A stretch of DNA of 64,000 nucleotides from Leptospira kirschneri serovar Cynopteri str. 3522 CT (GCF_000243695.2 NZ_AHMN02000004.1:416588-480587); one strand, 5' to 3'; counted from the stretch's first letter, positions 28,265 through 44,156 are shown. Numbers and translations are program-made. Notes: a model not told the origin generated them from the letters alone.

Positions 28265-29593
28265 ATGAAAAAATATTATTTTATTCTAATGTTATTGTCA
28301 TTTTTGAATTGTTATAAATTTGAAGAAAGTTTTTGGGATCCCAAAGGAACTTTCGGCTTACTTCGAATTTTAGCTTCTGCTTCCAACGGTTATACGAATT
28401 TTATGTTAAACAAATATTCTGCCTTTCGATCCGCAGGTACGGGTATGTATATTTCTTATGTTCGTAGGAATTTCGGTAGTTCGGACAATCCTAAAAATAG
28501 AATCGATCTGATCATCGCTTACGAAAATTCTACGGATATGATTCCCACCAATGTTCCGATGATAGGAGAACAGATTACGAGTATGATCGGATTTGGATTC
28601 AATCCGATGAACTCTAATAACTACTCAATTCTTTTCGAAGTCAAAACCGTAGATTCTTCAGGTTTTTCTACTTACGAATATTACTATTGGACTGGTTCTG
28701 CACTTCCACGGTCTGGATCTAGAATGACATTTACAAAAATAATCGCATCAGAAAAAATCGTAGGTTTTGGAACGTATAACGTAGGTGTAACGGAAAAAGC
28801 GGTATTTTGTGAAGAACCTGCTTCTGGAGGTGTAACCACTTGTTATAACGTAAATAACGATTTTACGAATCGGGTTACAATCGCGGGACCGATTGGCACA
28901 AAATGTACTTATATAATAAGAAATAACGCAGTGGGTTGGTGTGTTGATTCATTGGCTGGTCCAGGTTATTCGTTTTATTCTACAGACGGAACAATTAATG
29001 CATTTGGGGTGCAGCCGGTAGGTTTGGTTGCAAATTACAAAACTCTTCCTTTTGATTCTTTCACTGGAAGTTATAACTTCGATATACAATCCGATTTTAC
29101 TCAATCGCATTACATTGAACATACGAACGACTTGGTTCGAATCACTACCACAGCAGGGGATTTGACTTCGTTAGGTGGCCCACTTACTTCTCCTGGAAAT
29201 TCCAATCAGACGACCGTCTCTGCTTCTGGTATTTTAGTTACAGATGTAATCAATCCGGTTCGTTCCTTTAACGTCGGGGCTTCTACATTCTTGTCGTTTA
29301 TTGCAATTCCAAATTCCTTAACGGCTCCTTCTGCTTATTTATATAGAACACTGAATACTGGTAATTCTTGGGAACGAATTAACCTTACCGATTTAGATTT
29401 ACCCGCTCCGGAGTTTACGGAGGATCAGACGCCAAGTTATACTTCTGCGTTAGGTGTGTTTGGAACAAATTCTGGAACAGAAAAATTGCATGTGTTTATC
29501 AATAAAAAAGGATCTGGTTTGAAACGTTATGTTTCCACAAGTAGCGGAGTTAGTTGGACTTTGCAGGAAACAATTCAGGTGACTTCCGAATAA
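28265..29593 (+). CDS. Putative surface lipoprotein, unknown function
   Basis: 442 residues. ATG at 28265 follows AAGGAATTG. The signal MKKYYFILMLLSFLNC is a short spirochaetal lipoprotein leader with a FLNC lipobox. The mature part is rich in Ser/Thr/Asn/Gly with many short beta-like strands, compatible with an all-beta or sialidase/propeller-like fold (for example SGVSWTLQETIQ near the end, resembling an Asp-box region). There are no catalytic residues I can assign. It is co-transcribed with the upstream exported protein. Confidence 0.7.
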   Translation: MKKYYFILMLLSFLNCYKFEESFWDPKGTFGLLRILASASNGYTNFMLNKYSAFRSAGTGMYISYVRRNFGSSDNPKNRIDLIIAYENSTDMIPTNVPMIGEQITSMIGFGFNPMNSNNYSILFEVKTVDSSGFSTYEYYYWTGSALPRSGSRMTFTKIIASEKIVGFGTYNVGVTEKAVFCEEPASGGVTTCYNVNNDFTNRVTIAGPIGTKCTYIIRNNAVGWCVDSLAGPGYSFYSTDGTINAFGVQPVGLVANYKTLPFDSFTGSYNFDIQSDFTQSHYIEHTNDLVRITTTAGDLTSLGGPLTSPGNSNQTTVSASGILVTDVINPVRSFNVGASTFLSFIAIPNSLTAPSAYLYRTLNTGNSWERINLTDLDLPAPEFTEDQTPSYTSALGVFGTNSGTEKLHVFINKKGSGLKRYVSTSSGVSWTLQETIQVTSE

Positions 29594-29643
29594 AAAAATC
29601 TATTTATTTAGAAAAAAAGCTTGTACTTTCATTGATATTTTTG

Positions 29644-29893
<250 letters not shown>

Positions 29894-30141
29894 TATATAT
29901 ATGAATTCGTAAAATAAACAAAACGTTTTCACATAACTTACGAAAAAATTATTTTACTGAAGTTAAGAAAAAATTCTTACAAAAGATGAAACACCTAAAA
30001 GACCCTTGGATTGAAATCTTTTAGGTAAAAAACTTTTGAAAGGGTGAAGTTTACTTTAGAACTATAAAATAAATTACTCAATCTTTTACATTTCAATAAC
30101 GTAAATTCTGATATGAGTATTCGATTTTATAAGGGATTACT

Positions 30142-30230
30142 TAGAGTCATAAAATTGGATACCGTGAATTTTTATTACAAACCTGGTTTTAGTGTAAAAC
30201 ATTGAGTGTTCTGTTATATAGTTTTTGAGT
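30142..30230. repeat. Dispersed repeat family C, diverged copy
   Basis: Carries ATAAAATTGGATACC near the left end and TCTGTTATATAGTTTTTGAG at the right end, as in the copies at 24447 and 43009. It is followed directly by a degenerate family A-like segment ending GACGTTAAACC near 30286. Confidence 0.5.
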
Positions 30231-30312
30231 AGGATCAGCGGCAAGCCGGATTTGCTCCGAGTCTAACTGACGTTAAACCATGTGAGCTGATGTAAAAGAT
30301 TTGTATTATAAA

Positions 30313-30415
30313 TAGAGTTGTTGAAAAATTCCATAGTGAAGATTCGTAAAATTGCTTCAATTGTCCATTTCAATCCAATACAAACAGATCAAGAATTAAT
30401 TTTTCAACAACTCTA
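30313..30415. repeat. Family B MITE, 103 bp with TA flanks
   Basis: Starts TAGAGTTGTTGAAAAATT and ends with the exact reverse complement, AATTTTTCAACAACTCTA. The core contains CAATCCAATACAAACAGATC. The outermost TA at both ends fits a TA target duplication. Three other copies lie at 39874, 42857 and 46720. Confidence 0.75.
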
Positions 30416-30498
30416 ATATACAATGTGGGAACTACTACAAATTCATTGAACCCTTGTATGAATTGACAAAGAAGTTCTTATAAAAAATCTAATTCAAT

Positions 30499-30945
30499 AT
30501 GAATCCATTTTACTCAATGCCGGAAGCAAATACTCAAGAATTTGCAGAATATTTTCAGGAACAGGACCGCTTTGCTCATAAAATCGGTTATAAAATTCTT
30601 TCCGTTAGTCCAGGGAAGAGTGAGTACGAAATTTCAGTCGATGATACTTTTTTCAATCCAGTAAAGATCGTTCATGGAGGCGCGCTTTTTTCGGCAATGG
30701 ATAGTTCCGCTGGAGCCGCTATGGCAGCTTGGATCCGATCTTCCGATTTAAAATATAAATTTATGGCAACTGCGTCCGCAGAAATCAAATACCGTAAAAG
30801 TGTCACAAAAGGAAAGATTAGAATTCAAAGTAAAATTACCGATCAAAAACGTTCAATCGTAAAATTGCACTCTCAAGCTTTCGATGAAGAGGAAAACTTA
30901 GTAGCGGAATTATTTTCCACCTGGGTAGTAAAATTAGAAAATTAA
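30499..30945 (+). CDS. PaaI-type hot-dog thioesterase
   Basis: 148 residues in one hot-dog domain. The family motif is KIVHGGALFSAMDSSAGAAM, with the HGG loop and the acidic residue (D) in the following helix expected to position the thioester and water. The strand TASAEIKYRKSVTKGKI and final VAELFSTWVVK complete the sheet. It likely hydrolyses acyl- or aryl-CoA. ATG at 30499 lacks a good ribosome site; no other start fits. Both flanks are repeat-rich non-coding DNA. Confidence 0.85.
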   Translation: MNPFYSMPEANTQEFAEYFQEQDRFAHKIGYKILSVSPGKSEYEISVDDTFFNPVKIVHGGALFSAMDSSAGAAMAAWIRSSDLKYKFMATASAEIKYRKSVTKGKIRIQSKITDQKRSIVKLHSQAFDEEENLVAELFSTWVVKLEN

Positions 30946-30991
30946 AAAGTTGTAAACTATTTGTAAAAGATCAAAAAATAGTTCTTATAAT

Positions 30992-31487
30992 TAACGTGAG
31001 CAGGCGTAAGAGATTCGTTTTATAAAAACTTGATTTTTCCATAAAAAAATAAATGTTTAAAAAATCTGTAATGCGACTTAATCTGTGGGAACTCTCACAA
31101 ATCGTGGATTTACCAGTTAAACTTTGAAAATTGTGGGAACTACTAGAAAATACAAAAAGAGCCCAATCAGACCTTTGTACAAAACTGCTATTTTGCGGAC
31201 ATCATCAAAATTTAAATCCCATTTTAACGTGAGCAGGCGTAAGAAAAAATTCTCTAAAAGTATGAGTTCCTACAATTTTAGAATTTGTTCGTAAAATCCA
31301 AATTTTGTGTGAATTCCCACGACAGATTCAATTATTATAAACTTCTATTTTATAAATTGTGGTAGTTCCTACATCATTTTACAGACAAACTTAAGTTTTG
31401 TAATAGTTCCTACATTTAAGGAATCAATCTATAAAATTCAGATTTCAACTTCTTTTAGAATCATGGGTTTCTACACGAATTCATTTT
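30992..31487. repeat. Dispersed repeat family A, composite copy A2
   Basis: Starts TTAACGTGAGCAGGCGTAAG. An identical start signal recurs inside at 31228-31247, so the copy looks like two nested units. It ends in a decayed CTACACGAATTCATTTT. It shares long stretches with 6733-7264 (for instance CCAGTTAAACTTTGAAAATT) and has seven AGTTCCTACA-type motifs. Confidence 0.7.
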
Positions 31488-31613
31488 ATTTAAGAAAAAA
31501 TGGGAAATTTTTGAAATGAAAGTGAATGAAAAAAATGGGAAAATTATAATTTTCTAATTAAAAAATCGAAAAAAATGGCTCTGTTTCAATTCCATTTTTA
31601 TAAAATAGGTTTC

Positions 31614-31919
31614 TTAAGAAAGATCTCGGATTAAATCTTCAATTTCTTGAATTTTGTTGAAGTCTCTTTCCGTATAATTTAGATACAGATCATATTCAGC
31701 CTCTGAAATTTTTTCGCAACGAATTACTTTTACTGGAATTTGGATTCCCCCGGAAAGGCTGATAGTACCTAGTTTGAGTTCTAAAACGGTACCTGGTTCA
31801 ACTGGAAAATCCGTTCTATGAAGTAAACCTTTCAGAATATTTTCAGCAATTCGAAGGCTTTGATCCGCCAACTTGCTCCAATAAACGGTTACAGTATTTG
31901 GAATTCTGTTGTAGTGCAT
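31614..31919 (-). CDS. Small protein, possibly PilZ-like
   Basis: 101 residues. Strand-rich throughout: NTVTVYWSKL, PGTVLELKLGTISLSGG, IPVKVIRCEKISEAEYDLYL, and a C-terminal helix KIQEIEDLIRDLS. The order of strands followed by one helix and the phrase VKVIRCEKI..A.YDLYL resemble PilZ domains. The N-terminal RxxxR and DxSxxG c-di-GMP residues are not seen, so ligand binding is doubtful. Convergent with no neighbour closer than 150 bases. Start codon ATG without a clear ribosome site. Confidence 0.55.
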   Translation of the reverse strand: MHYNRIPNTVTVYWSKLADQSLRIAENILKGLLHRTDFPVEPGTVLELKLGTISLSGGIQIPVKVIRCEKISEAEYDLYLNYTERDFNKIQEIEDLIRDLS

Positions 31920-32078
31920 GGGGTAATTTTAAGTGTTTTCTATTAAAACGATCAAGCAAAATTCAGAAAATTTGTCTATAATAGATATTTTATATATTAC
32001 ATTTCTATTATGTTTTTGTTACAACAAATTGTTTTTTATAAAGGCAAGTTGCTTAAAGAAGGTTTTGAGAACAGACTT

Positions 32079-33302
32079 TTAGTAAAGAATTCTAGTTTTG
32101 ATCGAAAAAGGATGTTTTTCGATTTTTTCTTTCAATTCGTCTCCTACAGATTTATCGATTACCATGGAAAGATAACCGATTTCTGCACTGGTTCCTAAAT
32201 GTTGAGAACTGATATTGGCGCCGATTGCGGATACCATGGAGTTGATGTCTTTTAAAAACCCTGGTTGGTTTTTGTGGACGTTCAAAATTCTATATTGACC
32301 TGCGGGTAATGGAGTAATTTCCAAATTGGGAAAATTTACTGAAAATGTAGTGGAACCGTTGTTTATGAATTTCAAAAGTTTACTGGCAACTTCGGAACCA
32401 ATGTTTCTTTGAGCTTCTTCGGTGCTACCACCTATATGAGGAGTCAAAATTACATTTGGAAGGTTTTGCATAGGAGTTAGGAATGGATCGTTGTTGGATT
32501 CGGGTTCCTCCGGAAAAACGTCTATTCCCGCTCCAGCAATACGACCCGATTGGATCGCTTTTGCAAGAGCTTCCAGATCCACAACCTTTCCTCTGGAAAG
32601 GTTGATCATATAAGCGCCTTTTTTAGTGACTTCGATTTCTTTTTTTCCATAAAGATTCATCGTTTGTGGAGTTTCGGGAACGTGAAAAGAAATAAAGTCT
32701 GAATTTTTTAAAAGCTCTTCATAACTGGAAACTGGAGTTGCATTTCCAAGAGGGAGAACCGTTTGAATATCGTAGTAGATCACTTTCATCCCCATCGCTT
32801 CTGCAAGGACTGAAACCTGACTTCCGATATGACCATAACCCACGATTCCGATCGTCTTACCTCGAACCTCAAAACAATTTTTGGAAATTTTATTCCAAAT
32901 ACCAGAGTGAGTGTTTCGAATATGATCTGGAACTCTTCTGGCCAACATGATGATTTCTGAAATTACTAATTCTGCTACAGAACGAGTATTAGAATAGGGG
33001 GCGTTAAAAACAGGAATTCCTTTTTTTTCTGCTCCGGCAAGATCCACTTGATTGGTTCCGATACAAAAACAACCGATTGTCAAAAGTCTTTTAGCTTTTT
33101 CTAAAATGACGGGAGTAATATTGGTTTTACTTCTAATTCCTAAAACGTGAATATTTTCGATTTCGTCTAAAAGTTCTTTTTCCGAAAAAGCAGCGGGAAG
33201 AAGGCGTACATTAAACCCGTCTTTTTGAAACATATCAAACGCGTCTTGGTGGACGTTTTCTAAAAGGAGAACTTGGATTTTATCTTTTGGAAATGAAATC
33301 AT
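32079..33302 (-). CDS. serA: D-3-phosphoglycerate dehydrogenase with C-terminal ACT domain
   Basis: 407 residues, the E. coli-type length. NAD binding is marked by GYGHIGSQVSVLAEAMG; catalytic and substrate residues by IRSKTNIT, NLSRGKVVDLEAL, GAGIDVFPEEP and TPHIGGSTEEAQ with the catalytic His. An ACT domain (YRILNVHKNQPGFLKDINS) closes the protein, as in serine-feedback-inhibited enzymes. It oxidises 3-phosphoglycerate, the first step of serine synthesis. ATG at 33302 sits just after GGTAGGTAGA; a TTG four codons upstream is less likely. No other serine genes are adjacent. Confidence 0.95.
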   Translation of the reverse strand: MISFPKDKIQVLLLENVHQDAFDMFQKDGFNVRLLPAAFSEKELLDEIENIHVLGIRSKTNITPVILEKAKRLLTIGCFCIGTNQVDLAGAEKKGIPVFNAPYSNTRSVAELVISEIIMLARRVPDHIRNTHSGIWNKISKNCFEVRGKTIGIVGYGHIGSQVSVLAEAMGMKVIYYDIQTVLPLGNATPVSSYEELLKNSDFISFHVPETPQTMNLYGKKEIEVTKKGAYMINLSRGKVVDLEALAKAIQSGRIAGAGIDVFPEEPESNNDPFLTPMQNLPNVILTPHIGGSTEEAQRNIGSEVASKLLKFINNGSTTFSVNFPNLEITPLPAGQYRILNVHKNQPGFLKDINSMVSAIGANISSQHLGTSAEIGYLSMVIDKSVGDELKEKIEKHPFSIKTRILY

Positions 33303-33316
33303 TCTACCTACCAAGG

Positions 33317-33351
<35 letters not shown>

Positions 33352-33509
33352 GTTTTAGTTTCCGCTCTCTTCGAATATATTCATTCTACGGTGATCGATT
33401 AAAAAAATTCAGTGAACCGATTCAAAACAATGTATGGATTCTAAGTGGAATTTTCTTTCAAATTCAAAGCATTTCCAAAAAACTGGGGAAAATTTTTAGA
33501 GGGAACTTT

Positions 33510-34046
33510 TTGAAGATTCAATTTTTATCTCTTCTTTTTAGTTTTGGTTTATTTGCAGGAATTGGTTGTTCCGGAGATTTAATTCGTCATACACCGGAAC
33601 CTGCTCTAGAACAAGTAGTATTCCATTCTGAATCGGTTTGTTACGGATTTCATTTTTTTTGTTCCGAGGGAGACGCTAAGTCTCTAAATTTTAGAGGCAT
33701 TTTTAAAAATCTAAGTTTCGAAAAGACGATTTTTTTAGACTATTACCTCAGTTCTTTCGAGGTCAGTTTTCCGATTGGAGTTTCTTTGAGATTGGACGGA
33801 ACTTGGTTCAATCTTAGAAAAGTAGGAACCGAATATTCGGATTCTGTAAAGATTTCTTCTTCTATTTCTACGGAGGTCGCGGATAAGATCTTACAAGCAA
33901 AGGAAATCATATTCAGTTTTTCTTCTAGAGAAAAAACAACGAACCAAATTTTTTCTCGAGCAGAAACGGCAAAATTTCAACTTCTTTTAAAAACTCTTAA
34001 GGAACGATTGAATGCTCAATCAAAATTGAATATTTTAAATCCATAA
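33510..34046 (+). CDS. Putative lipoprotein, unknown function
   Basis: 178 residues from TTG at 33510, which follows GAGGGAACTTT and gives a clean lipoprotein leader (LKIQFLSLLFSFGLFAGIGC). The open frame reaches 33342, but the extra 56 codons precede the signal and overlap the serA promoter region, so the later start is preferred. The mature part has strands and several Cys/Phe (CYGFHFFCSEGD), with no family match. The gene is divergent from serA. Confidence 0.6.
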   Translation: MKIQFLSLLFSFGLFAGIGCSGDLIRHTPEPALEQVVFHSESVCYGFHFFCSEGDAKSLNFRGIFKNLSFEKTIFLDYYLSSFEVSFPIGVSLRLDGTWFNLRKVGTEYSDSVKISSSISTEVADKILQAKEIIFSFSSREKTTNQIFSRAETAKFQLLLKTLKERLNAQSKLNILNP

Positions 34047-34485
34047 TATTTTTAGCTGAAATAAAAATTAATTTTTGAAATTGTAATTGGGTGATATGAT
34101 TTTAGTTTGTAATAGCCCCCACATTTTTAGGGCTGATCTTTGATTTGAGTTTGTCATTGAAAGATATGTTTCCAATCTGTGAGAGTTACTATAATCAAGA
34201 TTGTGTCTTTTGTCGATTCTTGAACAGTTCTCTACCATTAAAACTTCTGGTGTGAGTTCCCACATTTTATTTTTTTGCTGAAAAGTTAGGTTTTATAAGA
34301 CGAATATCTTAAATTGTAAAATATCTTGTTTAACGATGAAAAGACGGTTTAAAAACCTATAAACTTATCAAAGGGACCTAAAATGTAGGAACTACTGCAA
34401 ATTTTAAAGAATTTTAGAAAGGTGATTTTCAAAAGAAATCAGGACGGCTTGATCAATTTGATTTAGAGTTTATAAAAAATAAAAC
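34047..34485. other. Convergent intergenic region with four AGTTCCYACA-type motifs
   Basis: No gene. Motif copies lie near 34110 (AATAGCCCCCACA), 34180, 34253 (GTGAGTTCCCACA) and 34384 (TGTAGGAACTACTGCA). No terminator was identified for either convergent gene. Confidence 0.45.
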
Positions 34486-38007
<3,522 letters not shown>

Positions 38008-38162
38008 GATATTTCTGTTAGATTATATCGGTAGGCTTTTCAATTCTCCAAGGAAAAAACTATCTCTAAAAACGTATAAACTCGATTCGAATCAAAAAAA
38101 TTTTTTTTATGTACGGTCTAGGTTATATTCGATTTCTTACGGACTGATTTCGGATTTGCCTT

Positions 38163-39071
<909 letters not shown>

Positions 39072-39103
39072 TCTATTTTTTCATTGACCTGATCTTTTCC
39101 CGG

Positions 39104-39846
<743 letters not shown>

Positions 39847-39873
39847 AAATTATTTTTACAAAATTACATTCAT

Positions 39874-39968
39874 TAAAGTTGTTGAAAAATTTTATAATTG
39901 AGTTTAGTAAAACTGTCCATTTCAGTGTAACGAAAACAGATAGAGGATTAATTTTTCAACAAGTTTTA
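39874..39968. repeat. Family B MITE, ~95 bp copy
   Basis: Starts TAAAGTTGTTGAAAAATT and ends AATTTTTCAACAAGTTTTA. TA occurs at both outer edges. The core GTCCATTTCAGTG and ACAGATAGAGGATTAA match the copies at 30313 and 46720. Confidence 0.7.
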
Positions 39969-40077
39969 TACTGAAAAAATCGGTTTTCAATTTGTAAAGA
40001 GTGAAAATAGGCTATAGGTAGTATATTATGAAAAAGGAATTTAACAAACACTAACCTCATTTTGGAGAAGTTAGTGT

Positions 40078-40347
40078 ATGTATATCGATTTAGAAAATTT
40101 ACGGTTTCCTTGGCGGACTAAATTCGGTTATCGTCTTCCTTATTTTCGAAAAGTTCAAACTACAAATGAACTCAGAAAAACATTTGATACCGATTGGGAA
40201 TTAAAGGACGGATCTTGGATCAAAATTCAACCCAGAAAAAAACGGTCTTATCGGATGCTTCCAACTCATTGGGATGATCAAAGTTATTCAAGAGATCGAA
40301 ATAAAAATTGGAAAGAATTTAGAAAAACTAAATGGAAAAATCGCTGA
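40078..40347 (+). CDS. Small basic protein of unknown function
   Basis: 89 residues, strongly basic and aromatic (MYIDLENLRFPWRTKFGYRL; later IKIQPRKKRSYRMLPTHW and KNWKEFRKTKWKNR). The ATG is preceded by GGAGAAGTTAGTGT. The composition suggests a nucleic-acid or membrane-surface binding role, but no motif is recognised. Isolated between two repeat elements. Confidence 0.55.
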   Translation: MYIDLENLRFPWRTKFGYRLPYFRKVQTTNELRKTFDTDWELKDGSWIKIQPRKKRSYRMLPTHWDDQSYSRDRNKNWKEFRKTKWKNR

Positions 40348-40389
40348 GTCAATTTCAATAGCGGGTTGAAATTGAGAGTTTGTCCTAAA

Positions 40390-40566
40390 TAACGTGAGTT
40401 CGACTTAAGAAAATGAAAGAATTTTCTAAAAGTATGAGTTCCTACTTTAGAATTCATTCGTAAAATCGTGATTTATAGGAGTTCCTACATTTGAGAATCA
40501 ATCTGCAAAGTTCAGATTCCAACTTTTCAGAAAAATAATCGATTCTTTACGCCGAATTCACGTTAA
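40390..40566. repeat. Dispersed repeat family A, minimal copy A3
   Basis: A 177-bp copy with well-kept ends: TAACGTGAGTTCGACTTAAG at the left and TTACGCCGAATTCACGTTAA at the right, an inverted repeat of about 20 bp with few mismatches. It corresponds to the right-hand unit of the longer copies and holds two AGTTCCTAC motifs. Confidence 0.75.
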
Positions 40567-40649
40567 GCTACATTGGTTTTGTTTATCTAGTTTTCACAGT
40601 ATGATTTCCACATTTTTAAGTTTTGGGCATTTGAACCTAGAAAGTATCA

Positions 40650-42245
40650 TTAAACGCGGCTTACTTCTCCGGAACGGATTTTTTCGATCAAATTGAACGT
40701 TGCAGATTCCGGTTCGATGTCTAATTCTTTCTTCAAAGATTTTTTAAATTCTTTGTATTTACGCAGGGCTTCATTTTTGCGATTCAATTGGAAAAGGGCT
40801 TCGAAATGAAATCTCCAAGCTCTTTCATCCAAGTCGTCCAGATAAATCCAATTCGCGGAATCGTCTAAAAGTTTTTCGATTTCATTTTTCTCCGAATCTT
40901 TTTCACATAAAAATTGGAAGATTTCGATTAAACTTTTTCGAATATACTCTCTTCTAATTTCCGATTCCGGAAAATAAAGATCGAATTCAAAAAAAACACC
41001 TCTATAAAACTTTCTTGCACAACGAAATTCTTGAATTGCTGATTCAGTATCTCCTTGGCGTATAGATTTTGTTCCTATTTGGTAGTGTTTTTCGAAAAGT
41101 TGAAAGTCGGTTTGAACTAAATCTTGTCTGAAAAATAAACGGTCTTCTGAAAAAACGAGTGCTTCTGAATTTCCTATGATTTTTCTCAAACGAAAACAAA
41201 GAGCGTGCAAACTATTGAGCGCTTTTTTTTCAGACATTTCAGGCCAGAGTAGCTCGAGCAATTCTTCTCTATGAATTCCTTTTTCAAAACGAATGAGAAG
41301 TATTTTGACAAGTTTCAACATTTTCTTTTTAGTAGAGATTTCCTTTTGAGGAATTCTAATTCCTCTTCTTTCTAATTCTAGATTACCGAGAGTACGGATA
41401 AAAAAAAGATTCTTTTCGGAAGGTGGAGAATTGATTTCGATCTGATGAATTTTTTCTTTTTGATTTTCATATTCTATCGTTTTTACTTTAGGTAAAAACG
41501 AAAAGACGGTCAGTTTTTTAGATGGAGTCAAAATCTGTTTCAACTCTTCTTTAGATTTTCTTTCAAATGGATTCGACTTGAGAAATAAATCTACGGAGAA
41601 CGAGAGAATTAAAAAACTAAAATGAGAAGTATAGGGAAATGAAACCAAATTGATTGCTACTAAAATGTCTAAGAGTACATTTGCACAAAACAATGTAAGT
41701 CCTATAAATAAAAATAAATTTTTGAATAGATTATGGATGAATTGGGTAATCACCTTAAATAAGATCCAAAAGATTGTCAAAATTCTAGAAAAATATAAAT
41801 AATTAACTAAAATCGGTTGATCAGTTTCATAGATTATAATTCCGAGAGAAGGGAATTTTTTTTCGTGAAGAAGTCCGATGTGATACGAATTGAAATCGAA
41901 TAAAATAGCCACGGATAATAACAAGTTGAGTAGTATATAAAAATATAAGAAGTCAGTGCTGAAAATTTTAAGATAGGAATTTACAAATAGGATTAAAAAA
42001 ATTCCAAATATAGGAAGTACAATATCTTTTAATCTTTCCCAGATCAAGGCTTCTTCCGCATTTGCCGTGTTGATTGTTTGTGTAAAAAATAAAATATATA
42101 AACCATAAGCTATCTGTAGAAAAGCAAAATGTAATAAATGTATTTGGTTTCTGTTTTTATAATATACGAATAAATTATAAAACGCTTTAAAAATAAGTAA
42201 GGTAGCCACTAAGTAACAGAAGATTTGATAAAGTGTTATATCCAT
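40650..42245 (-). CDS. Membrane-tethered transcription regulator with BTAD (SARP-like) domain
   Basis: 531 residues. The N-terminal ~240 carry about seven membrane spans, like the sensory membrane modules of histidine kinases. A linker follows, then ~300-395 an OmpR/SARP-type winged-helix region ([40 protein letters not shown]). The end is a TPR-like bacterial transcriptional activator domain ([38 protein letters not shown]). No kinase, receiver or ATPase part is present. It probably senses a membrane or external cue and activates transcription directly from the membrane; this is inference. ATG 42245 has AAGGA 12 bases upstream; a TTG at 42320 is less likely. Confidence 0.78.
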   Translation of the reverse strand: MDITLYQIFCYLVATLLIFKAFYNLFVYYKNRNQIHLLHFAFLQIAYGLYILFFTQTINTANAEEALIWERLKDIVLPIFGIFLILFVNSYLKIFSTDFLYFYILLNLLLSVAILFDFNSYHIGLLHEKKFPSLGIIIYETDQPILVNYLYFSRILTIFWILFKVITQFIHNLFKNLFLFIGLTLFCANVLLDILVAINLVSFPYTSHFSFLILSFSVDLFLKSNPFERKSKEELKQILTPSKKLTVFSFLPKVKTIEYENQKEKIHQIEINSPPSEKNLFFIRTLGNLELERRGIRIPQKEISTKKKMLKLVKILLIRFEKGIHREELLELLWPEMSEKKALNSLHALCFRLRKIIGNSEALVFSEDRLFFRQDLVQTDFQLFEKHYQIGTKSIRQGDTESAIQEFRCARKFYRGVFFEFDLYFPESEIRREYIRKSLIEIFQFLCEKDSEKNEIEKLLDDSANWIYLDDLDERAWRFHFEALFQLNRKNEALRKYKEFKKSLKKELDIEPESATFNLIEKIRSGEVSRV

Positions 42246-42466
42246 TGTTTTGCGATTCCTTTGATGTCTTGTAGCCTTTATGAATTCATTTTTGAATATA
42301 AGTAGATGAATTTTTATCAACGAAAATTCTTTTGTTGAATTTATCGTTTATAAATGTTGCAGAGTTTTTAAAAGAACGGATTGATAATAAAGAATATTTT
42401 GAAATTTAAAAAATATTCTAACTCGGTTTGAAATAGATGGGTTTACTTGAGGGATACTTAAGGACT

Positions 42467-42641
42467 TACTGCTTGGGCGAATGAAAATAGCACCAAAAGT
42501 TAACGATCGATTTTATCAAAGATGTGTAAGTTTTTAAAAAATTGTATTTAATCCGGATTTATTAGCTTTTTAAAAGATATTTCAGATTTTAAGTTTTAAA
42601 ATGAGTTTAGCATAAGTATTTTTTTATATGTCCGAGTAGTA
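42467..42641. repeat. Dispersed repeat family D, copy 1
   Basis: A 175-bp element. It begins TACTGCTTGGGCGAATGAAA and ends TATATGTCCGAGTAGTA; the right end is the reverse complement of the TACTACTCGGACRTA start of the other copies. The interior AAAGTTAACGATCGATTTTA aligns with 56901-57074. Confidence 0.65.
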
Positions 42642-42856
42642 AGTATTCACCTAACAAGAATTACTGATTCTTGTAAAATTAGGTAATGTGAATTTTTTTG
42701 TAAAACATTGTTCGGTGCAAAAACTATAGCGCTACAAAATGATTGTTATGTAAATAACTTACAATATATTCAATCTATTGAACATAAAATTTAAATAAAC
42801 TTTTAAACTAAAATATAAAACATTTCTATATTTGGAATTACTAACTTTTTTAAAAT

Positions 42857-42960
42857 TAGAGTTGTTGAAAAATGAATTCTCCATCTGTTTTTATTTCATA
42901 GAAACGAGCAATTGAAATAGTTTTATTAAGCTGAACTACTTTAATTTTTCAACAACTCTA
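42857..42960. repeat. Family B MITE, inverted orientation
   Basis: A 104-bp copy: TAGAGTTGTTGAAAAATGAA at the left, AATTTTTCAACAACTCTA at the right. Its core (CTCCATCTGTTTTTATTTCA) is the reverse complement of the copies at 30313 and 46720, so it sits in the opposite orientation. TA occurs at both edges. Confidence 0.72.
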
Positions 42961-43008
42961 TTAATTACTGTGAATTTTAACTAGGAATCTCTGTTTAACT
43001 GAAAATAT

Positions 43009-43099
43009 TACTGATCTCTATAAAATTGAGTACCGTTAATTCTATCAAAAAACGCTGATTCTATGTAAAATATTAGGTATTTTATTATATAGTTATGAG
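43009..43099. repeat. Dispersed repeat family C, copy abutting family A
   Basis: Starts TTACTGATCTCTATAAAATT and ends TATTTTATTATATAGTTATG. The next base begins the family A element at 43100, as at 6733. Confidence 0.6.
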
Positions 43100-43569
<470 letters not shown>

Positions 43570-44156
43570 TTTTGAAAAAACAGTTTTCAATTTGGTCCTA
43601 TTTTCTCTTTAAAAAATAAGTAGAGAGGTATTTTAAAGTTTCTGAGTAAAACTTTCGTAGTTTTTGATGTTGTTATAAACGATCGAAAGCCAGATTTTTG
43701 ATTCTAGCGGGAATTTAAAAAATTGAGGACAATTCTTTGATTTTGTATCTTCGCGGGGGGTACTTTTCTAAATTTAGGAATAAAAATTAGAAAAATAAGG
43801 AAATTTAGTAAAAATCAAAATTCTAAGATTGATGAATCCGAAAATTCTTACGTTTAGAGGCATCTTGTATTCAAGTTATAACCCGATTTTACTGTGTTGA
43901 TGAGGGGTAAAAATCTAAATCTGTTTTTCCTAAAGGCAATTCGTAAAATATGAGATTTTCTTGACAATTTTTTGACTATGATTACCGTAAGCGCGACTGG
44001 AATCTTAAGCTGCCTTTTCCCGGGTCAGTTGAGAACTTTTAAATAATAGAACACCAGGAAAGGTCATTTCTCTCCCGAATCCCGCTGATTGATTGGTCTC
44101 GCCTTGTATTCTATTAAAATTTAGGAGCCAGTAATTTTTAGTAAGGACCCTTTCTC
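43570..44156. other. Long upstream region of the RRM gene
   Basis: About 590 bases with no gene. A TTGACA box at 43961 is visible but no -10 box at proper spacing. The last ~150 bases are GC-richer than the surroundings (CGGGTCAGTTGAGAAC, CTCTCCCGAATCCCGC), as expected for a structured 5' leader of the RRM transcript. Confidence 0.4.

Noticed and set aside
29993..30026. Terminator candidate ACCTAAAAGA / TCTTTTAGGT
   Set aside because: The 10-bp stem has a 14-base loop and no T-run behind it; not called.
43961..43990. TTGACA promoter box upstream of the RRM gene
   Set aside because: No -10 hexamer lies at 16-18 bases; the nearest TATGAT is only 10 bases away.
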